Shown: positions 9,018 to 18,207, counted from the stretch's first letter. The stretch: 64,000 bases of DNA from Stutzerimonas stutzeri (GCF_002890915.1 NZ_POUT01000008.1:1-64000), one strand, 5' to 3'. Numbers and translations are program-made. The notes: generated by a model from the letters alone, not told the origin.

Positions 9018-9785
9018 GGTTCATCGCGCTTTCTTGGGGAAGCAAGGATTGACACCGGACTGGCAAGTTTGGGTGTTGCTGCCATTTGGTTTGGGCTTGC
9101 GCCTTGGTGATCAGGGCGCTTACCGAGTGTGCTGACGCTTCTGGTTTCGGCCCCCCCGGCCGAGTCACTTTCTTGTTGCTTGCCCAACAAGAAAGTAACC
9201 AAAGAAGAAGGGCACCCGACATCCGGGTCTGTCCGCTACGCGGCCAGACTTCCCTCCTTCCGGTGCCGCTCCGGGGGCCGTCACGATGGGACGTCCCTGT
9301 CCCATCGCTCCTCGCTCGGCATCCATGCCTCGCGTCCCCCTGCGCGACACCTCCACTCGGCCTCCTGACGGGGGAATGGAGTCCGAGCCGTCTGAAAGGT
9401 CGTTGATGTTTGCCTTGAGCTTTTTTTTTGCACGAACCATCAGGCGACGCTCAACGCCCCTTCAGGAGGGTGAGCGGAATCGTTGCGTAGGGGGTTGAGC
9501 GGCATGGACGCCGCGAGAGACGCGAAGGGACAGGGACGTCCCTTCGCGGCGTGCCCCTGGAGCGGCGATGGAGAGAACGGACCCGGAGCGAAGCGCAGGG
9601 CCGGATGCAGGGGCAAGCGTTTTTGCTTACTTTTTTCGCGACTGAAAAAAGTGAGTCGCCCAGCAGGGCGAAACCAATCTCTCAAGCAACTCGTTAATCG
9701 CCAATGAAGGCAAAACTTTCATTCAGCACACCCAAACTTGCCAGTCCGGTGTCAAGCAGCCTGTCCCCATGAAATGCGAAGAACC
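9018..9785. mobile_element. 768-bp non-coding two-armed palindromic element E1
   Basis: Bounded by terminal inverted repeats of about 57 bp: GGTTCATCGC at 9018 pairs with GCGAAGAACC ending at 9785, and the shared inner part CCGGACTGGCAAGTTTGGG (9055-9073) is exactly complemented at 9729-9747. Each arm then repeats the same order of blocks in opposite orientation: an outer hairpin (9167-9196 left, 9629-9652 right), a GGGAC/GTCCC hairpin (9284-9307 left, 9521-9548 right) and a conserved core (9317-9374 left versus the complement of 9457-9513, about three-quarters identical). No transposase or credible ORF is present. A second copy in the same orientation lies at 61118-61952. GG(T)TCTTCGC-like ends recall ISL3-type insertion sequences, but this is only a suggestion. 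Confidence 0.8.
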
Positions 9786-9885
9786 TTTTTTTGGTTCCTT
9801 TTGGCGGGGCCGGTCATCCGGGCGACTACCAAAAGGAACTCGCCCAGCAGGGCGAAACCAAGCTCTCAAGCAACTCGCCAACTGG
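9786..9885. mobile_element. older palindromic element E0, right fragment
   Basis: Continues the right arm interrupted at 9017. A hairpin GTTCCTTTTGG/CCAAAAGGAAC (9794-9804 and 9829-9839) replaces the E1 hairpin ACTTTTTTC/GAAAAAAGT, followed by TCGCCCAGCAGGGCGAAACC, which is identical in E1. Joining 9017 to 9786 restores an uninterrupted right arm, so E1 appears to have inserted here between T-runs. Confidence 0.7.
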
Positions 9886-9920
9886 CCTGGTTCCGCGTAG
9901 CCAACCGGCCCGAAAAAAAC

Positions 9921-10847
9921 TCAATGCCCCGGCTGCCAGGGCTGCCCCAGCGACACCGGCGCGTACAACCGCGTGCGGATCGCATCCCGCGACAGCAGCA
10001 CCAGCACCAGAATGGTCGCCACATACGGCAGCATCGCCAGCAGGTTGCCGGGGATCGCCAGGCCGAGACCCTGGGCCACCAGGTGGAGGATGCTGGCCAG
10101 GCCGAACAGGTAGGCGCCGAGCAGGACGCGGCTCACCCGCCAGCTGGCGAACACCACCAGGGCCAGCGCGATCCAGCCACGGCCGGCGGTCATGTTTTCC
10201 GCCCACATCGGCGTGTACGCCAGCGACATGTAGCCGCCGGCAAGCCCGGCCATGGCGCCACCGAACATCACCGCCAGGGTGCGCACGCGCAGCACCGGCA
10301 GGCCCATGGCGCTGGCGGCGCTGGGGTTTTCGCCGACGGCCTGGATGATCAGGCCGATGCGGCTTTTCAGCAGCACCCAGGCCACCAGGGCGAACAGTGC
10401 GAAGGACAGGTACACCAGCAGATCCTGAGCGAACAGCATGCGGCCGATCACGGGGATCTCGCTGAGCAGCGGAATGGCGATCGGCTCGAAACCGGCCAGC
10501 GGCTTGCCGACCCAGCTGGCACCGACGAAGGACGACAGGCCGACGCCGAAGATGGTCAGCGCCAGGCCGGTGGCGACCTGATTGGCGTTGAAGCCCAGCG
10601 CCACCATGGCGAACAGCAGCGAGAGCAGCACGCCGGCCAGGCAGGCGAACAGCACGCCGAGCCAGAGGTTGCCGCTGGCGAAGGCGACGATGAAGCCGAT
10701 CACCGCGCCGAACAGCATCATGCCCTCCTGGCCGAGGTTGAGTACGCCGGTTTTCTCGCACACCAGCTCGCCGAGGGCGACCAGCAGCAGCGGCGTACCG
10801 GTGCGGATCATGGCGTAGAAGATATTGGTCAGCAGATCCATGTCCAT
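9921..10847 (-). CDS. BMP-family (nucleoside-type) ABC transporter permease 2
   Basis: 308-residue inner-membrane permease of the BPD_transp_2 family (YufQ/NupQ-like) with about eight hydrophobic segments, the family signature EKTGVLNLGQEGMMLFGAV near 30-48 and the coupling-region VGENPSAASAMG near 190-200. It pairs with the permease starting at 12019 and the ATPase starting at 13612. Relatives import purine nucleosides with a BMP lipoprotein. The 3' end abuts the repeat cluster, and the expected binding-protein gene is not beside it. Confidence 0.88.
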   Translation of the reverse strand: MDMDLLTNIFYAMIRTGTPLLLVALGELVCEKTGVLNLGQEGMMLFGAVIGFIVAFASGNLWLGVLFACLAGVLLSLLFAMVALGFNANQVATGLALTIFGVGLSSFVGASWVGKPLAGFEPIAIPLLSEIPVIGRMLFAQDLLVYLSFALFALVAWVLLKSRIGLIIQAVGENPSAASAMGLPVLRVRTLAVMFGGAMAGLAGGYMSLAYTPMWAENMTAGRGWIALALVVFASWRVSRVLLGAYLFGLASILHLVAQGLGLAIPGNLLAMLPYVATILVLVLLSRDAIRTRLYAPVSLGQPWQPGH

Positions 10848-10912
10848 CGGTCAGGCCTCGAACTTCAAGCGGCAGGCAGCGGGTGAAAAGGGAAGTAGCG
10901 CAGCGCGGACGA

Positions 10913-12019
10913 TCATGTGGCCGGCTCCTCTTTGGCGCTGACGAGCTGGGGCTTGCGTGCCCACAGCTTCAGGCGCGGGCGGTAGAGGATCAGCACGTCG
11001 CAGGCGAGCAGGAAGAACAGCACCATGCCCTGGAACAGCTGGGTGATGGACTGCGGCAGGTTGGCCGCCATCTGCGCGTTCTCGCCGCCGAGGTAGAGCA
11101 GCGCCATCAGCAGGCTGGCGAAGACGATGCCGATGGGGTTGAGACGGCCGAGGAAGGCCACGGTGATCGCCGCGTAGCCGTAGCCCGGCGATACCTGCGG
11201 CACCAGCTGGCCGATCGGCCCGGTGACTTCGGCGACACCGGCCAGACCGGCCAGGCCGCCGCTGATCAGCAGGGCGATCCACACCAGCTTCTTGTCGCGG
11301 AAACCGACAAAGCCGGCGGCGCGCCTGTCCAGGCCGAGCACTTTGATCTGGAAGCCGAGAAAGCTCTTCTGCAGCAGCACCCAGACCACCACCAGCGCCA
11401 GCAGGGCGAAGTAGAAGCCGGCATGCACCCGCAGCCCTTCGATCAGCTCGGGCAGCCGGGTGGCGTCGCCGAACATCGCCGACTCGGGGAAGTTGAAGCC
11501 TTCCGGGTCTTTCAGCGGGCCGTGCACGGCAAACAGCAGCAGGTTCAGCGCGATGTAGTTGAGCATGATGCTGGTGAGGATCTCGTTGGCGTTGAAGGCC
11601 GTCTTCAGCCAGGCGCAGAGTCCGGCCCAGGCAGCGCCGCCCAGCGTGCCGAGCAGCAGCGTCAGCACCAGCGCCCAGCGCGAGTCCCAGTCGATGATGT
11701 TGACCGCCAGCGCGCTGCCGGCCAGGGCACCGATGAGCAGCTGGCCTTCGGCGCCGATATTCCAGATGCGTGCGTTGTAGACCACCGCCAGACCCAGCGC
11801 GCAGAGCAGGATCGGCAGCGCCTTGACCAGCAGTTCGGAGACGCCGTAGAGATCGCCGAGCGGGTCGACCAGCAGCACCTTGAGGGTTTCCAGTGGTGGA
11901 TGGCCGAGCAGGGCGAACAGCAGCGCGCCGCTCAGCAGCGTCAGCAGCGCGGCCAGCAGCGGGGAGCACCAGAGCATGGCCCGTGAAGCCTCGCCACGGG
12001 GTTGCAGGGATAACAGCAT
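10913..12019 (-). CDS. BMP-family (nucleoside-type) ABC transporter permease 1
   Basis: 368-residue partner permease (YufP/NupP-like). Visible landmarks are ALGLAVVYNARIWNIGAEGQLLIGALAG near 73-100, FNANEILTSIMLNYIALNLL, and the second half VEVTGPIGQLVPQVSPGYGYAAITVAFLGRLNP-like region typical of this half-transporter. It lies 12 bp after the ATPase stop codon and 65 bp before the second permease, as expected for one operon. Confidence 0.88.
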   Translation of the reverse strand: MLLSLQPRGEASRAMLWCSPLLAALLTLLSGALLFALLGHPPLETLKVLLVDPLGDLYGVSELLVKALPILLCALGLAVVYNARIWNIGAEGQLLIGALAGSALAVNIIDWDSRWALVLTLLLGTLGGAAWAGLCAWLKTAFNANEILTSIMLNYIALNLLLFAVHGPLKDPEGFNFPESAMFGDATRLPELIEGLRVHAGFYFALLALVVVWVLLQKSFLGFQIKVLGLDRRAAGFVGFRDKKLVWIALLISGGLAGLAGVAEVTGPIGQLVPQVSPGYGYAAITVAFLGRLNPIGIVFASLLMALLYLGGENAQMAANLPQSITQLFQGMVLFFLLACDVLILYRPRLKLWARKPQLVSAKEEPAT

Positions 12020-12031
12020 GATGGGTTCTCG

Positions 12032-13612
12032 TCAGGCGGCAGAGGTGGAAACGGGGGCGTCGCTGGTGTCGAACTGGCCGGCCATCCAGCGGCCGACTTC
12101 GACCGGACAGGTGCTGGCGGTGGCGCGCTGTGGCGACAGCCGGCCGTCGCTCAGGGCGGCGATGCGGTCGCTGATCTGGAACAGCTCCTCCAGGTCTTCG
12201 GAGACCACCAGAATCGCCGCGCCGGCATCGCGCAGTTCGATCAGCGCGCGATGAATCGCCGCCGCCGCGCCGACATCCACGCCCCAGGTCGGGTGCGCGG
12301 CGATCAGGAGTTTCGGCTGCTGCAGGATCTCGCGCCCGAGGATGAATTTCTGCAGGTTGCCACCGGACAGACTTGCCGCCGGGGTCTGTGCGTCCGGTGT
12401 CTTCACGGCGAAACGCTGAATGACCTGCTCGGCGAAGGCGCGCACCTTGCCGCGGCGGATCAGGCCGCGCTCGACCATGCCGGTCTGCTGGAAGGCAGTG
12501 AGCAGGCCGTTGTCGGCCAGGCTCATGCTCGGCACCGCGCCGTGACCGAGGCGTTCGGCCGGCACGAAGGCCATGCCGTGGCGACGGCGGGCGTCGGGGC
12601 GCAGGTGGGCGACATCGTCACCGAGAAAACGAATGCGCATGGCCTGTGCGGCCGGCAGGCGCTGTTCGCCACTGAGCAGGGCGAGCAGTTCGTCCTGGCC
12701 GTTGCCGGCGACCCCGGCGATGCCGACGATCTCGCCGGCGCGTACCTCCAGGTCCACCTCTTCGAGGGACACGCCGAACGGATCGGCGTTGTGCCAGGAC
12801 AGCCGCTCCACGCGCAGGAACGGCGCGCGGCCCTCGCTCTTCGGGTATTCGGCTTCCAGCCCCTCGGCATCGCCGACCATCAGCCGCGCCAGTTCCAGGT
12901 CCGAGCATTCGGCGGGGATGCATTCACCGGACACGCGACCGGCGCGCAGCACCGTGGCGCTCTGGCACAGCGCGCGCACTTCATTGAGCTTGTGGCTGAT
13001 GAACAGGATGCTGCAGCCCTCGGCCGCCAGCCGGCGCAGGGTGACGAAGAGCTCGTCGGCCTCCTGCGGGGTGAGCACCGAGGTCGGTTCGTCGAGAATC
13101 AGCAGGCGGATGTCCTGCATCAGGCAGCGGACGATCTCTACCCGCTGGCGCTCGCCGATGGACAGGCTGTGCACCAGCCGTTGCGGCTCCAGCGGCATGC
13201 CGTAGCGCTGCGAGACCTCGCGGATCTTCGGCTCCAGCTGCTTCGGCGTACCGGCCTTGGCGCCCAGCGCCAGGGCGATGTTCTCCGCCACCGAGAGCGT
13301 CTCGAACAGCGAGAAGTGCTGGAACACCATGCCGATGCCGCGTTCGCGGGCCTGGGCCGGGTCGCGCATGGTCACCCGTTCGCCCTGCCAGTGGATCGCG
13401 CCGGCGTCCGGCTGGGTGACGCCGTAGATGATCTTCATCAGGGTGCTCTTGCCGGCGCCGTTCTCGCCGAGCAGGGCGTGGATCTCGCCCGGCTGGATCG
13501 ACAGGTCGATACGGTCATTGGCCAGGCAGCCTGGGTACTGTTTGGTGATGCCGCAGAGCTGGAGGCGCGCGGTCTGGGATTCGGGCATGGAGGCATCCGC
13601 TGGGTTCTTCAT
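12032..13612 (-). CDS. BMP-family ABC transporter ATP-binding protein (two ABC domains)
   Basis: 526 residues with two fused nucleotide-binding domains. Domain 1 is canonical: Walker [10 protein letters not shown], signature [14 protein letters not shown] and Walker [14 protein letters not shown]. Domain 2 has a degenerate Walker A ([11 protein letters not shown]), signature LSGGNLQKF and a Walker B in which the acidic pair is replaced ([12 protein letters not shown]), as usual in the YufO/NupO/RbsA type. The start was taken as the first ATG; a second in-frame ATG 8 codons in is possible. It is divergent from the AraC gene. The protein should energise nucleoside-type uptake with the two permeases downstream. 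Confidence 0.9.
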   Translation of the reverse strand: MKNPADASMPESQTARLQLCGITKQYPGCLANDRIDLSIQPGEIHALLGENGAGKSTLMKIIYGVTQPDAGAIHWQGERVTMRDPAQARERGIGMVFQHFSLFETLSVAENIALALGAKAGTPKQLEPKIREVSQRYGMPLEPQRLVHSLSIGERQRVEIVRCLMQDIRLLILDEPTSVLTPQEADELFVTLRRLAAEGCSILFISHKLNEVRALCQSATVLRAGRVSGECIPAECSDLELARLMVGDAEGLEAEYPKSEGRAPFLRVERLSWHNADPFGVSLEEVDLEVRAGEIVGIAGVAGNGQDELLALLSGEQRLPAAQAMRIRFLGDDVAHLRPDARRRHGMAFVPAERLGHGAVPSMSLADNGLLTAFQQTGMVERGLIRRGKVRAFAEQVIQRFAVKTPDAQTPAASLSGGNLQKFILGREILQQPKLLIAAHPTWGVDVGAAAAIHRALIELRDAGAAILVVSEDLEELFQISDRIAALSDGRLSPQRATASTCPVEVGRWMAGQFDTSDAPVSTSAA

Positions 13613-13873
13613 GGCCAGGGCTGTAGCAAAAAGCTGGCCAGGTAGTCAGGAAATTGATCGTGGCGCAGGGCGCCGCGGGTCAGCCCGGCAAGCGGTTTAC
13701 CGGATGAGGGTAGCCGGTGCGTCGCTTTGGTGCTCGCGGCGCCGGATGGCGGGAGCGCGTGCACCCGTTCTGGGCGCCTGGGGCCGTTGGTAGCGAATGG
13801 TCGCGCCGGCTCTGCGAGACGGCGCACGGGCTGCTAAGCTGTCGGCCCTCCCTGCAACCTGACGGATCGAGCC

Positions 13874-14788
13874 ATGAACCAGCCAGCTGTCGCCGCCGAG
13901 ACGATCGCCCAGCGCGCCGCGCTGGCGCGCCTGATCGATGGCCTCGTCCGCGAGGACGGCATGCATCCCACCGCCATCGACGATCTCTTCCTGATCCGCT
14001 GCAGCGCGCCGAGCGATCTGGTGCACGGGCTGCACAAGCCGGCGCTGTGCATCATCGTGCAGGGCAGCAAGGAAGTGCGCCTGGGCGACGAACTCTACAC
14101 CTACGATGCGCTGCACTATCTGGTGGTCTCGGTCACCGTGCCGGTGGCCGGTCGCGTGCTGGAGGCCTCGTCCGGCGAGCCGTACCTCTGTATCCGCCTG
14201 GATATCGACCCGGCGATGGTCGCCACCCTGGTGGCCGAAAGCGCGCCGTTGAGCCAGCCCGTGGAAGGGGCTGCACGCGGGGTCTATCTGGACCGCATCG
14301 ATGCGCCGTTGCTCGACGCCACGCTGCGCCTGGTGCGGCTCTTGGCCAGCCCGCAGGACATCCCTGTGCTGGCACCGCTGGCCATGCGCGAGATCTTCTA
14401 CCGCCTGCTCTGCGGTCGCCAGGGGCGGCACCTGCACGAGATCGCGGTGCGCGACAGCCAGGGCCATCGCGTCACCCGCGCGATCGAATGGCTGAACCGC
14501 AATTACGTCGAGCCGCTGCGCATCGAGGAACTGGCGCAGCGGGTCAACCTCAGCAGCTCGACGCTGCATCACCGTTTCAAGGCGCTTACCGCCATGAGCC
14601 CGCTGCAGTACCAGAAGCAGCTGCGCCTGCAGGAGGCGCGGCGGCTGCTGATCGCCGAGGGGCTCGATGTGTCCAGCGCCGGCTACCGGGTCGGCTACGA
14701 AAGCCCCTCGCAGTTCAGCCGCGAGTACAGCCGGCTGTTCGGCGCCTCGCCGGTGAAGGATCTTGCGCGGCTGCGCAGCACGGCTTAA
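13874..14788 (+). CDS. AraC-family regulator with AraC_N domain
   Basis: 304 residues: an N-terminal AraC_N sensor domain (about 20-180, with the characteristic KPALCIIVQGSKEVRLGDELYTYDALHYLVVSVTVP-type stretch) and a C-terminal double helix-turn-helix (about 205-300, ending YESPSQFSREYSRLFGASPVKD). This subtype commonly controls neighbouring oxidoreductase genes. Its stop codon lies 1 bp from the stop of the convergent CMD gene; together with the SDR gene they likely form a regulator-target set, although divergence from the ABC transporter also makes that operon a candidate target. Confidence 0.88.
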   Translation: MNQPAVAAETIAQRAALARLIDGLVREDGMHPTAIDDLFLIRCSAPSDLVHGLHKPALCIIVQGSKEVRLGDELYTYDALHYLVVSVTVPVAGRVLEASSGEPYLCIRLDIDPAMVATLVAESAPLSQPVEGAARGVYLDRIDAPLLDATLRLVRLLASPQDIPVLAPLAMREIFYRLLCGRQGRHLHEIAVRDSQGHRVTRAIEWLNRNYVEPLRIEELAQRVNLSSSTLHHRFKALTAMSPLQYQKQLRLQEARRLLIAEGLDVSSAGYRVGYESPSQFSREYSRLFGASPVKDLARLRSTA

Positions 14789-14789
14789 C

Positions 14790-15245
14790 TCAGCGTGGCG
14801 CCGGGTCCGGCACCTCGCGCAATGCCTGGGCGGCATCGATGGCGCGGGGAAAGCCGGCCGTCACGGTGGTCAGGTAGACCACCTCCTTCAGCTCCGCACG
14901 GCTGACGCCCAGGCGCAGCGCGTAGCCGGCGTGGATCTTCATGTAGGGCAGATTGCCCTGGGCGGCGAAGGCGGCGACCGCGGCCAGCTGGCGGGTGCGG
15001 TCATCCAGCTCGCTGCGTCCCCAGACATCGCCCAGCGCATAGCCGGTGATCCCCTCGGCGAGAAACGGATAGTCCTCGCGCAGTGCCTCGAGCACCGGTT
15101 GCCCGGCACCGCCGGACAGGTGCTCGATGACCGCCATGCCACGCTCGTGGCGCTCGTTGCCGGCGGCTTCCAGCGAGGCGAGGGTAAGCGAGCCGAACAC
15201 GGCCAGGTACGCAGCGGCCAGGGTGTTGCTGGTATGAAGGCTCAT
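14790..15245 (-). CDS. carboxymuconolactone decarboxylase (CMD)-family protein
   Basis: 151-residue all-helical protein with the CMD layout: TYALGDVWGRSELDDRTRQLAAVAAFAAQGNLPYMKIHAGYALRLGVSRAELKEVVYLTT is recognisable in order (about 68-130). The peroxidatic CxxC of the AhpD branch is absent; His in KIHAGYAL is kept. It may be a decarboxylase-like or orphan CMD protein. It lies 10 bp downstream of the SDR stop codon, so the two should be cotranscribed. Confidence 0.8.
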   Translation of the reverse strand: MSLHTSNTLAAAYLAVFGSLTLASLEAAGNERHERGMAVIEHLSGGAGQPVLEALREDYPFLAEGITGYALGDVWGRSELDDRTRQLAAVAAFAAQGNLPYMKIHAGYALRLGVSRAELKEVVYLTTVTAGFPRAIDAAQALREVPDPAPR

Positions 15246-15255
15246 GGCGGCGTCC

Positions 15256-15993
15256 TCAGTAGGGGCTGGCGGTGGGACGCACCACCAGCTCGCTGACGTC
15301 GACATCGGCCGGCTGGTCGATGGCATAGGCGATGGCGCGGGCGATGGCGTCGGCCGGAATGGCGATGCGGCGGAAGTCGTCCATGGCCGAGCGGGCGGTG
15401 TCATCGGAAATGCTCTCGGCCAGTTCCGATTCGGTGACGCCGGGCGAAACCAGGGTCACGCGAATATCGCCGCCGACCTCCTGACGCAGGCCCTCGGAGA
15501 TGGCGCGCACCGCGTACTTGGTGGCGCAGTACACCGCCGCGGTCGGGCTCACCGCGTAGGCGCCGATGGAGGCGATGTTGACGAACTGGCCGGCGCGCTG
15601 GCGCTGCATCAGCGGCAGGCCGGCGGCGATGCCGTGCAGCACGCCACGGATGTTCACGTCGATCATGCGGTTCCACTCGTCGACCTTCAGCGCATCCAGC
15701 GGCGAAAGCGGCATCACCCCGGCGTTGTTGATGATCACGTCGACGCGGCCGAAGCGCTGTTCGGCGAAGTCGACGAAGGCCTGGGTGTCCTCGCGGCTGG
15801 TCACGTCCAGCGCGCGGCAGGCGGCGACGCCACCGCGTTCGCCGATCTCGGCGACCAGCTTTTCCAGCCGTTCGAGACGCCGCGCGCCCAGCACGACGGT
15901 TGCGCCCTGGGCCGCCAGCAGGCGGGCCGTGGCATCACCGATGCCGCTGCTGGCGCCGGTGATGAGTACGATTTTGCCGGTGATGTTCGACAT
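15256..15993 (-). CDS. SDR-family oxidoreductase
   Basis: 245-residue classical short-chain dehydrogenase. It has the cofactor motif TGASSGIG near 12-19, NNAG near 89-92, the catalytic Ser in NIASIGAY and the YxxxK motif YCATK. Arg residues after the second strand (GARRLERL) favour NADP(H). GAAGGAC lies about 7 nt before the chosen ATG; the longer upstream ORF is not SDR-like. It heads a two-gene operon with the CMD gene. Substrate unknown. Confidence 0.88.
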   Translation of the reverse strand: MSNITGKIVLITGASSGIGDATARLLAAQGATVVLGARRLERLEKLVAEIGERGGVAACRALDVTSREDTQAFVDFAEQRFGRVDVIINNAGVMPLSPLDALKVDEWNRMIDVNIRGVLHGIAAGLPLMQRQRAGQFVNIASIGAYAVSPTAAVYCATKYAVRAISEGLRQEVGGDIRVTLVSPGVTESELAESISDDTARSAMDDFRRIAIPADAIARAIAYAIDQPADVDVSELVVRPTASPY

Positions 15994-16115
15994 GGGTTTG
16001 TCCTTCGCAGGTGGGTTCGGGCGACGTCGGTGACGCCGTGGTTCGAATACTGCGATGGCGGACGATGCCGGCGTTATGGCGATCCTGCCGGGCGCTTGCC
16101 TGATTCTGGCGCTGC

Positions 16116-16586
16116 CTACCAGATGCCTTCGTGCAGGGCGGCCGCCTCGTCCTCCAGCAGCGGGCCGAGCACCTCGACCTTGCGCTGGCCGGCGTCGAAG
16201 ACGATGCGGCACGGCAAATCCAGCGTCGGGTTTTCCGGATGGTTGCCGGTGAGGTCCTTCAGGCTGCGCTCGGAAAGGCCGTAGACCACGCGCCCAAGAC
16301 CGGCCCAGTAGGCGGCGCCGGCGCACATGGCGCAGGGTTCGGCAGAGGTGTACATGGTGCAGCGCGAGAGGAATTCCGGCGTGTAGCGGGTCGAGGCTCG
16401 GGTCATCAGCACCCGCTCGGCATGGCCGGTCATGTCGTGGTCGGGCATGTAGGCGTTGCCCTGTTCCAGCAGCACCTCCCCGTCCGGCCCGACCAGGATG
16501 GCGCCGAACGGATGGGTGCCGTTTTCCAGCGCGCGGCGGGCGACGTCGAAGCTTTTGCGCAGCAGGGCGAGATCGTCGAGAGGCAT
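16116..16586 (-). CDS. nucleoside/guanine deaminase-like zinc enzyme
   Basis: 156-residue cytidine-deaminase-like fold enzyme. It has zinc ligands and proton donor in HAE (55-57) and PCAMC (84-88), the arrangement of guanine deaminase/TadA-type proteins. The PFGAILVGPDGEVLLEQGNA start is also typical. It is the last gene of the ABC transporter array, 36 bp after the permease, so it may deaminate the imported compound (inference). Confidence 0.82.
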   Translation of the reverse strand: MPLDDLALLRKSFDVARRALENGTHPFGAILVGPDGEVLLEQGNAYMPDHDMTGHAERVLMTRASTRYTPEFLSRCTMYTSAEPCAMCAGAAYWAGLGRVVYGLSERSLKDLTGNHPENPTLDLPCRIVFDAGQRKVEVLGPLLEDEAAALHEGIW

Positions 16587-16622
16587 GGCGTTATCCAGAC
16601 TGAGATGAAGAGGTGGTGGGCT

Positions 16623-17417
16623 TCAATGCCCGCCCTTGGGCAGGCTCCAGGGAAAGCAGATCTTCTGCAGCAGCCCGATCAGGTGGAACAGCAGCAGGCT
16701 GATCACCACCAGCATCATCAACGCGGCGAAGGCCTGCGGCACCTGGAACATCGAGGTGGAGAAGTTGATGAAGTAGCCCAGGCCTTTTTCCGCCGCGACG
16801 AACTCGGCGACCACCGCGCCGATCACCGCCAGGGTGATGGAGATGCGCAGCGCCGAGAACAGGTGTGGAATCGCATAGGGCAGGCGGATGTTGCGGTACT
16901 CGCGGGCCTTCGACGCGCCCAGCGAGCGCGACAGTTCCACCAGCTCCTCCGGCGTCGCCAGGAGGCCGGTGACGCAGGACACCACGATGGGGAAGAAGGC
17001 GATCAGGAAGGTGATGAACACCCGCGGCAGGTCGCCAGCGCCCATCACCACCACGATGATCGGCGCTACCGCGACGATGGGTGTGGACTGCACGATTACC
17101 AACAGCGGATAGAGCGTGCGCGACATCAGTCGCGAGGACGCCAGGGCGATGGCCAGCGGGATGCCGATCAGGATCGACAGGCCGTAGCCCATCAGCGTCA
17201 CCCGCAGGGTGGCGAAGATGTGCTCGGCCCAGGCACCGAGGCCGACCTTCTGCGTCGCCGCGAGAATGGCGCTGGGCGAGGGCAGCACGAAGCTTGGCAG
17301 CTTGAGCAGGCGGCAGGCCGCCTCCCAGACCAGCAGCAGGACGATGAAGGCGAGCCAGGGCGCGAGGCGATCGGCCTGCGTCTTCAGGCGATGTGTCCTG
17401 GGCTTAATGGTCGGCAT
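16623..17417 (-). CDS. ABC transporter permease (SsuC/TauC/ThiX-like)
   Basis: 264-residue BPD_transp_1 permease with about six membrane segments. The EAA-type coupling loop is ELSRSLGASKAREYRNIRLPYAIPHLFSALR. The start at 17417 was chosen because it overlaps the ATPase stop by 14 bp; an in-frame upstream start at 17459 is less likely. It works with the ATPase and the NMT1-type binding protein upstream. Confidence 0.87.
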   Translation of the reverse strand: MPTIKPRTHRLKTQADRLAPWLAFIVLLLVWEAACRLLKLPSFVLPSPSAILAATQKVGLGAWAEHIFATLRVTLMGYGLSILIGIPLAIALASSRLMSRTLYPLLVIVQSTPIVAVAPIIVVVMGAGDLPRVFITFLIAFFPIVVSCVTGLLATPEELVELSRSLGASKAREYRNIRLPYAIPHLFSALRISITLAVIGAVVAEFVAAEKGLGYFINFSTSMFQVPQAFAALMMLVVISLLLFHLIGLLQKICFPWSLPKGGH

Positions 17418-18207
17418 GGCGCGAGAAGACCTTGCGGCGGATATGGTTGGCGAGCTCATTGAAACGGGGCTCCGTGAGGGTCTGCATGGACCGCGGACGC
17501 GGCAGGTCGACGTCGATGATTTCCTGAACGCGGCCGGGGCGTGCCGACATCACCAGGATGCGGTCGGCCAGCAGCAGCGCTTCGGGAATCGAGTGGGTGA
17601 TGAACAGCACCGTCTTCGGGCGCTGCGTCCAGATGTTGAGCAGCTCCAGGCTCAGCTCGTCGCGGGTCAGGGCGTCGAGTGCCGAGAACGGCTCGTCCAT
17701 CAGCAGGATTTCCGGGTCGTGCAGCAACGCCCGGGCAATCGCCGCGCGCTGCTGCATGCCGCCGGAGAGTTCGTCCGGGCGCTTGTTGCCGAATTCCTTG
17801 AGCCCCACCAGTTCCAGCAGCTCCTCGCCGCGGGTGATCTCCTGGGCGGTGACGCGGCCGTACTTGTGGCGCATGGGAAAGGTCAGGTTGTCGCGGATGT
17901 TCAGCCAGGGCAGCAGCGTCGGCTTCTGGAAGACGATGCCGATCTCGTCGCGCGGGCCGTCCACCGGGCTGCCGTAGATGCTGACCTGGCCGTGGGTCGG
18001 TCGCACCAGCCCGGCGAGGATGCGCAACAGCGTGGACTTGCCGCAGCCCGAGGGGCCGAGCACGGCGATGAACTCGTGGCGGCCGATGTCGAAACTGGCG
18101 TTGTCCAGCGCCACCACCTCACTGCCATCGGAGGAGGTGAAGACCTGGCTGACCCGGTCGAAGCTGATGTTGGGGCGCGGCGTGGCGGGCAGGACGGCAG
18201 CGTTCAT
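17404..18207 (-). CDS. ABC transporter ATP-binding protein (SsuB/TauB-like)
   Basis: 267 residues with Walker A GPSGCGKST, Q-loop VFQKPTLLPWLNI, signature LSGGMQQRAAIARAL, Walker B ILLMDEPFSALDALTR and the H-loop THSIPEA. It belongs to the nitrate/sulfonate/taurine/pyrimidine-precursor group. It lies 4 bp after the binding-protein stop codon. Confidence 0.9.
   Translation of the reverse strand: MNAAVLPATPRPNISFDRVSQVFTSSDGSEVVALDNASFDIGRHEFIAVLGPSGCGKSTLLRILAGLVRPTHGQVSIYGSPVDGPRDEIGIVFQKPTLLPWLNIRDNLTFPMRHKYGRVTAQEITRGEELLELVGLKEFGNKRPDELSGGMQQRAAIARALLHDPEILLMDEPFSALDALTRDELSLELLNIWTQRPKTVLFITHSIPEALLLADRILVMSARPGRVQEIIDVDLPRPRSMQTLTEPRFNELANHIRRKVFSRHADH

Noticed and set aside
9086..9406. 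ORFs inside the E1/E2 repeats (for example 9086-9406, 9483-9707, 61227-61658, 61651-61902)
   Set aside because: They change frame between copies, are rich in Arg/Ser/Pro from GC-biased reading, have no ribosome-binding sites and lie across hairpin arms; treated as spurious.
9018..9785. Autonomous transposon or IS
   Set aside because: No transposase frame or DDE-type motif in any frame; it can only be non-autonomous.
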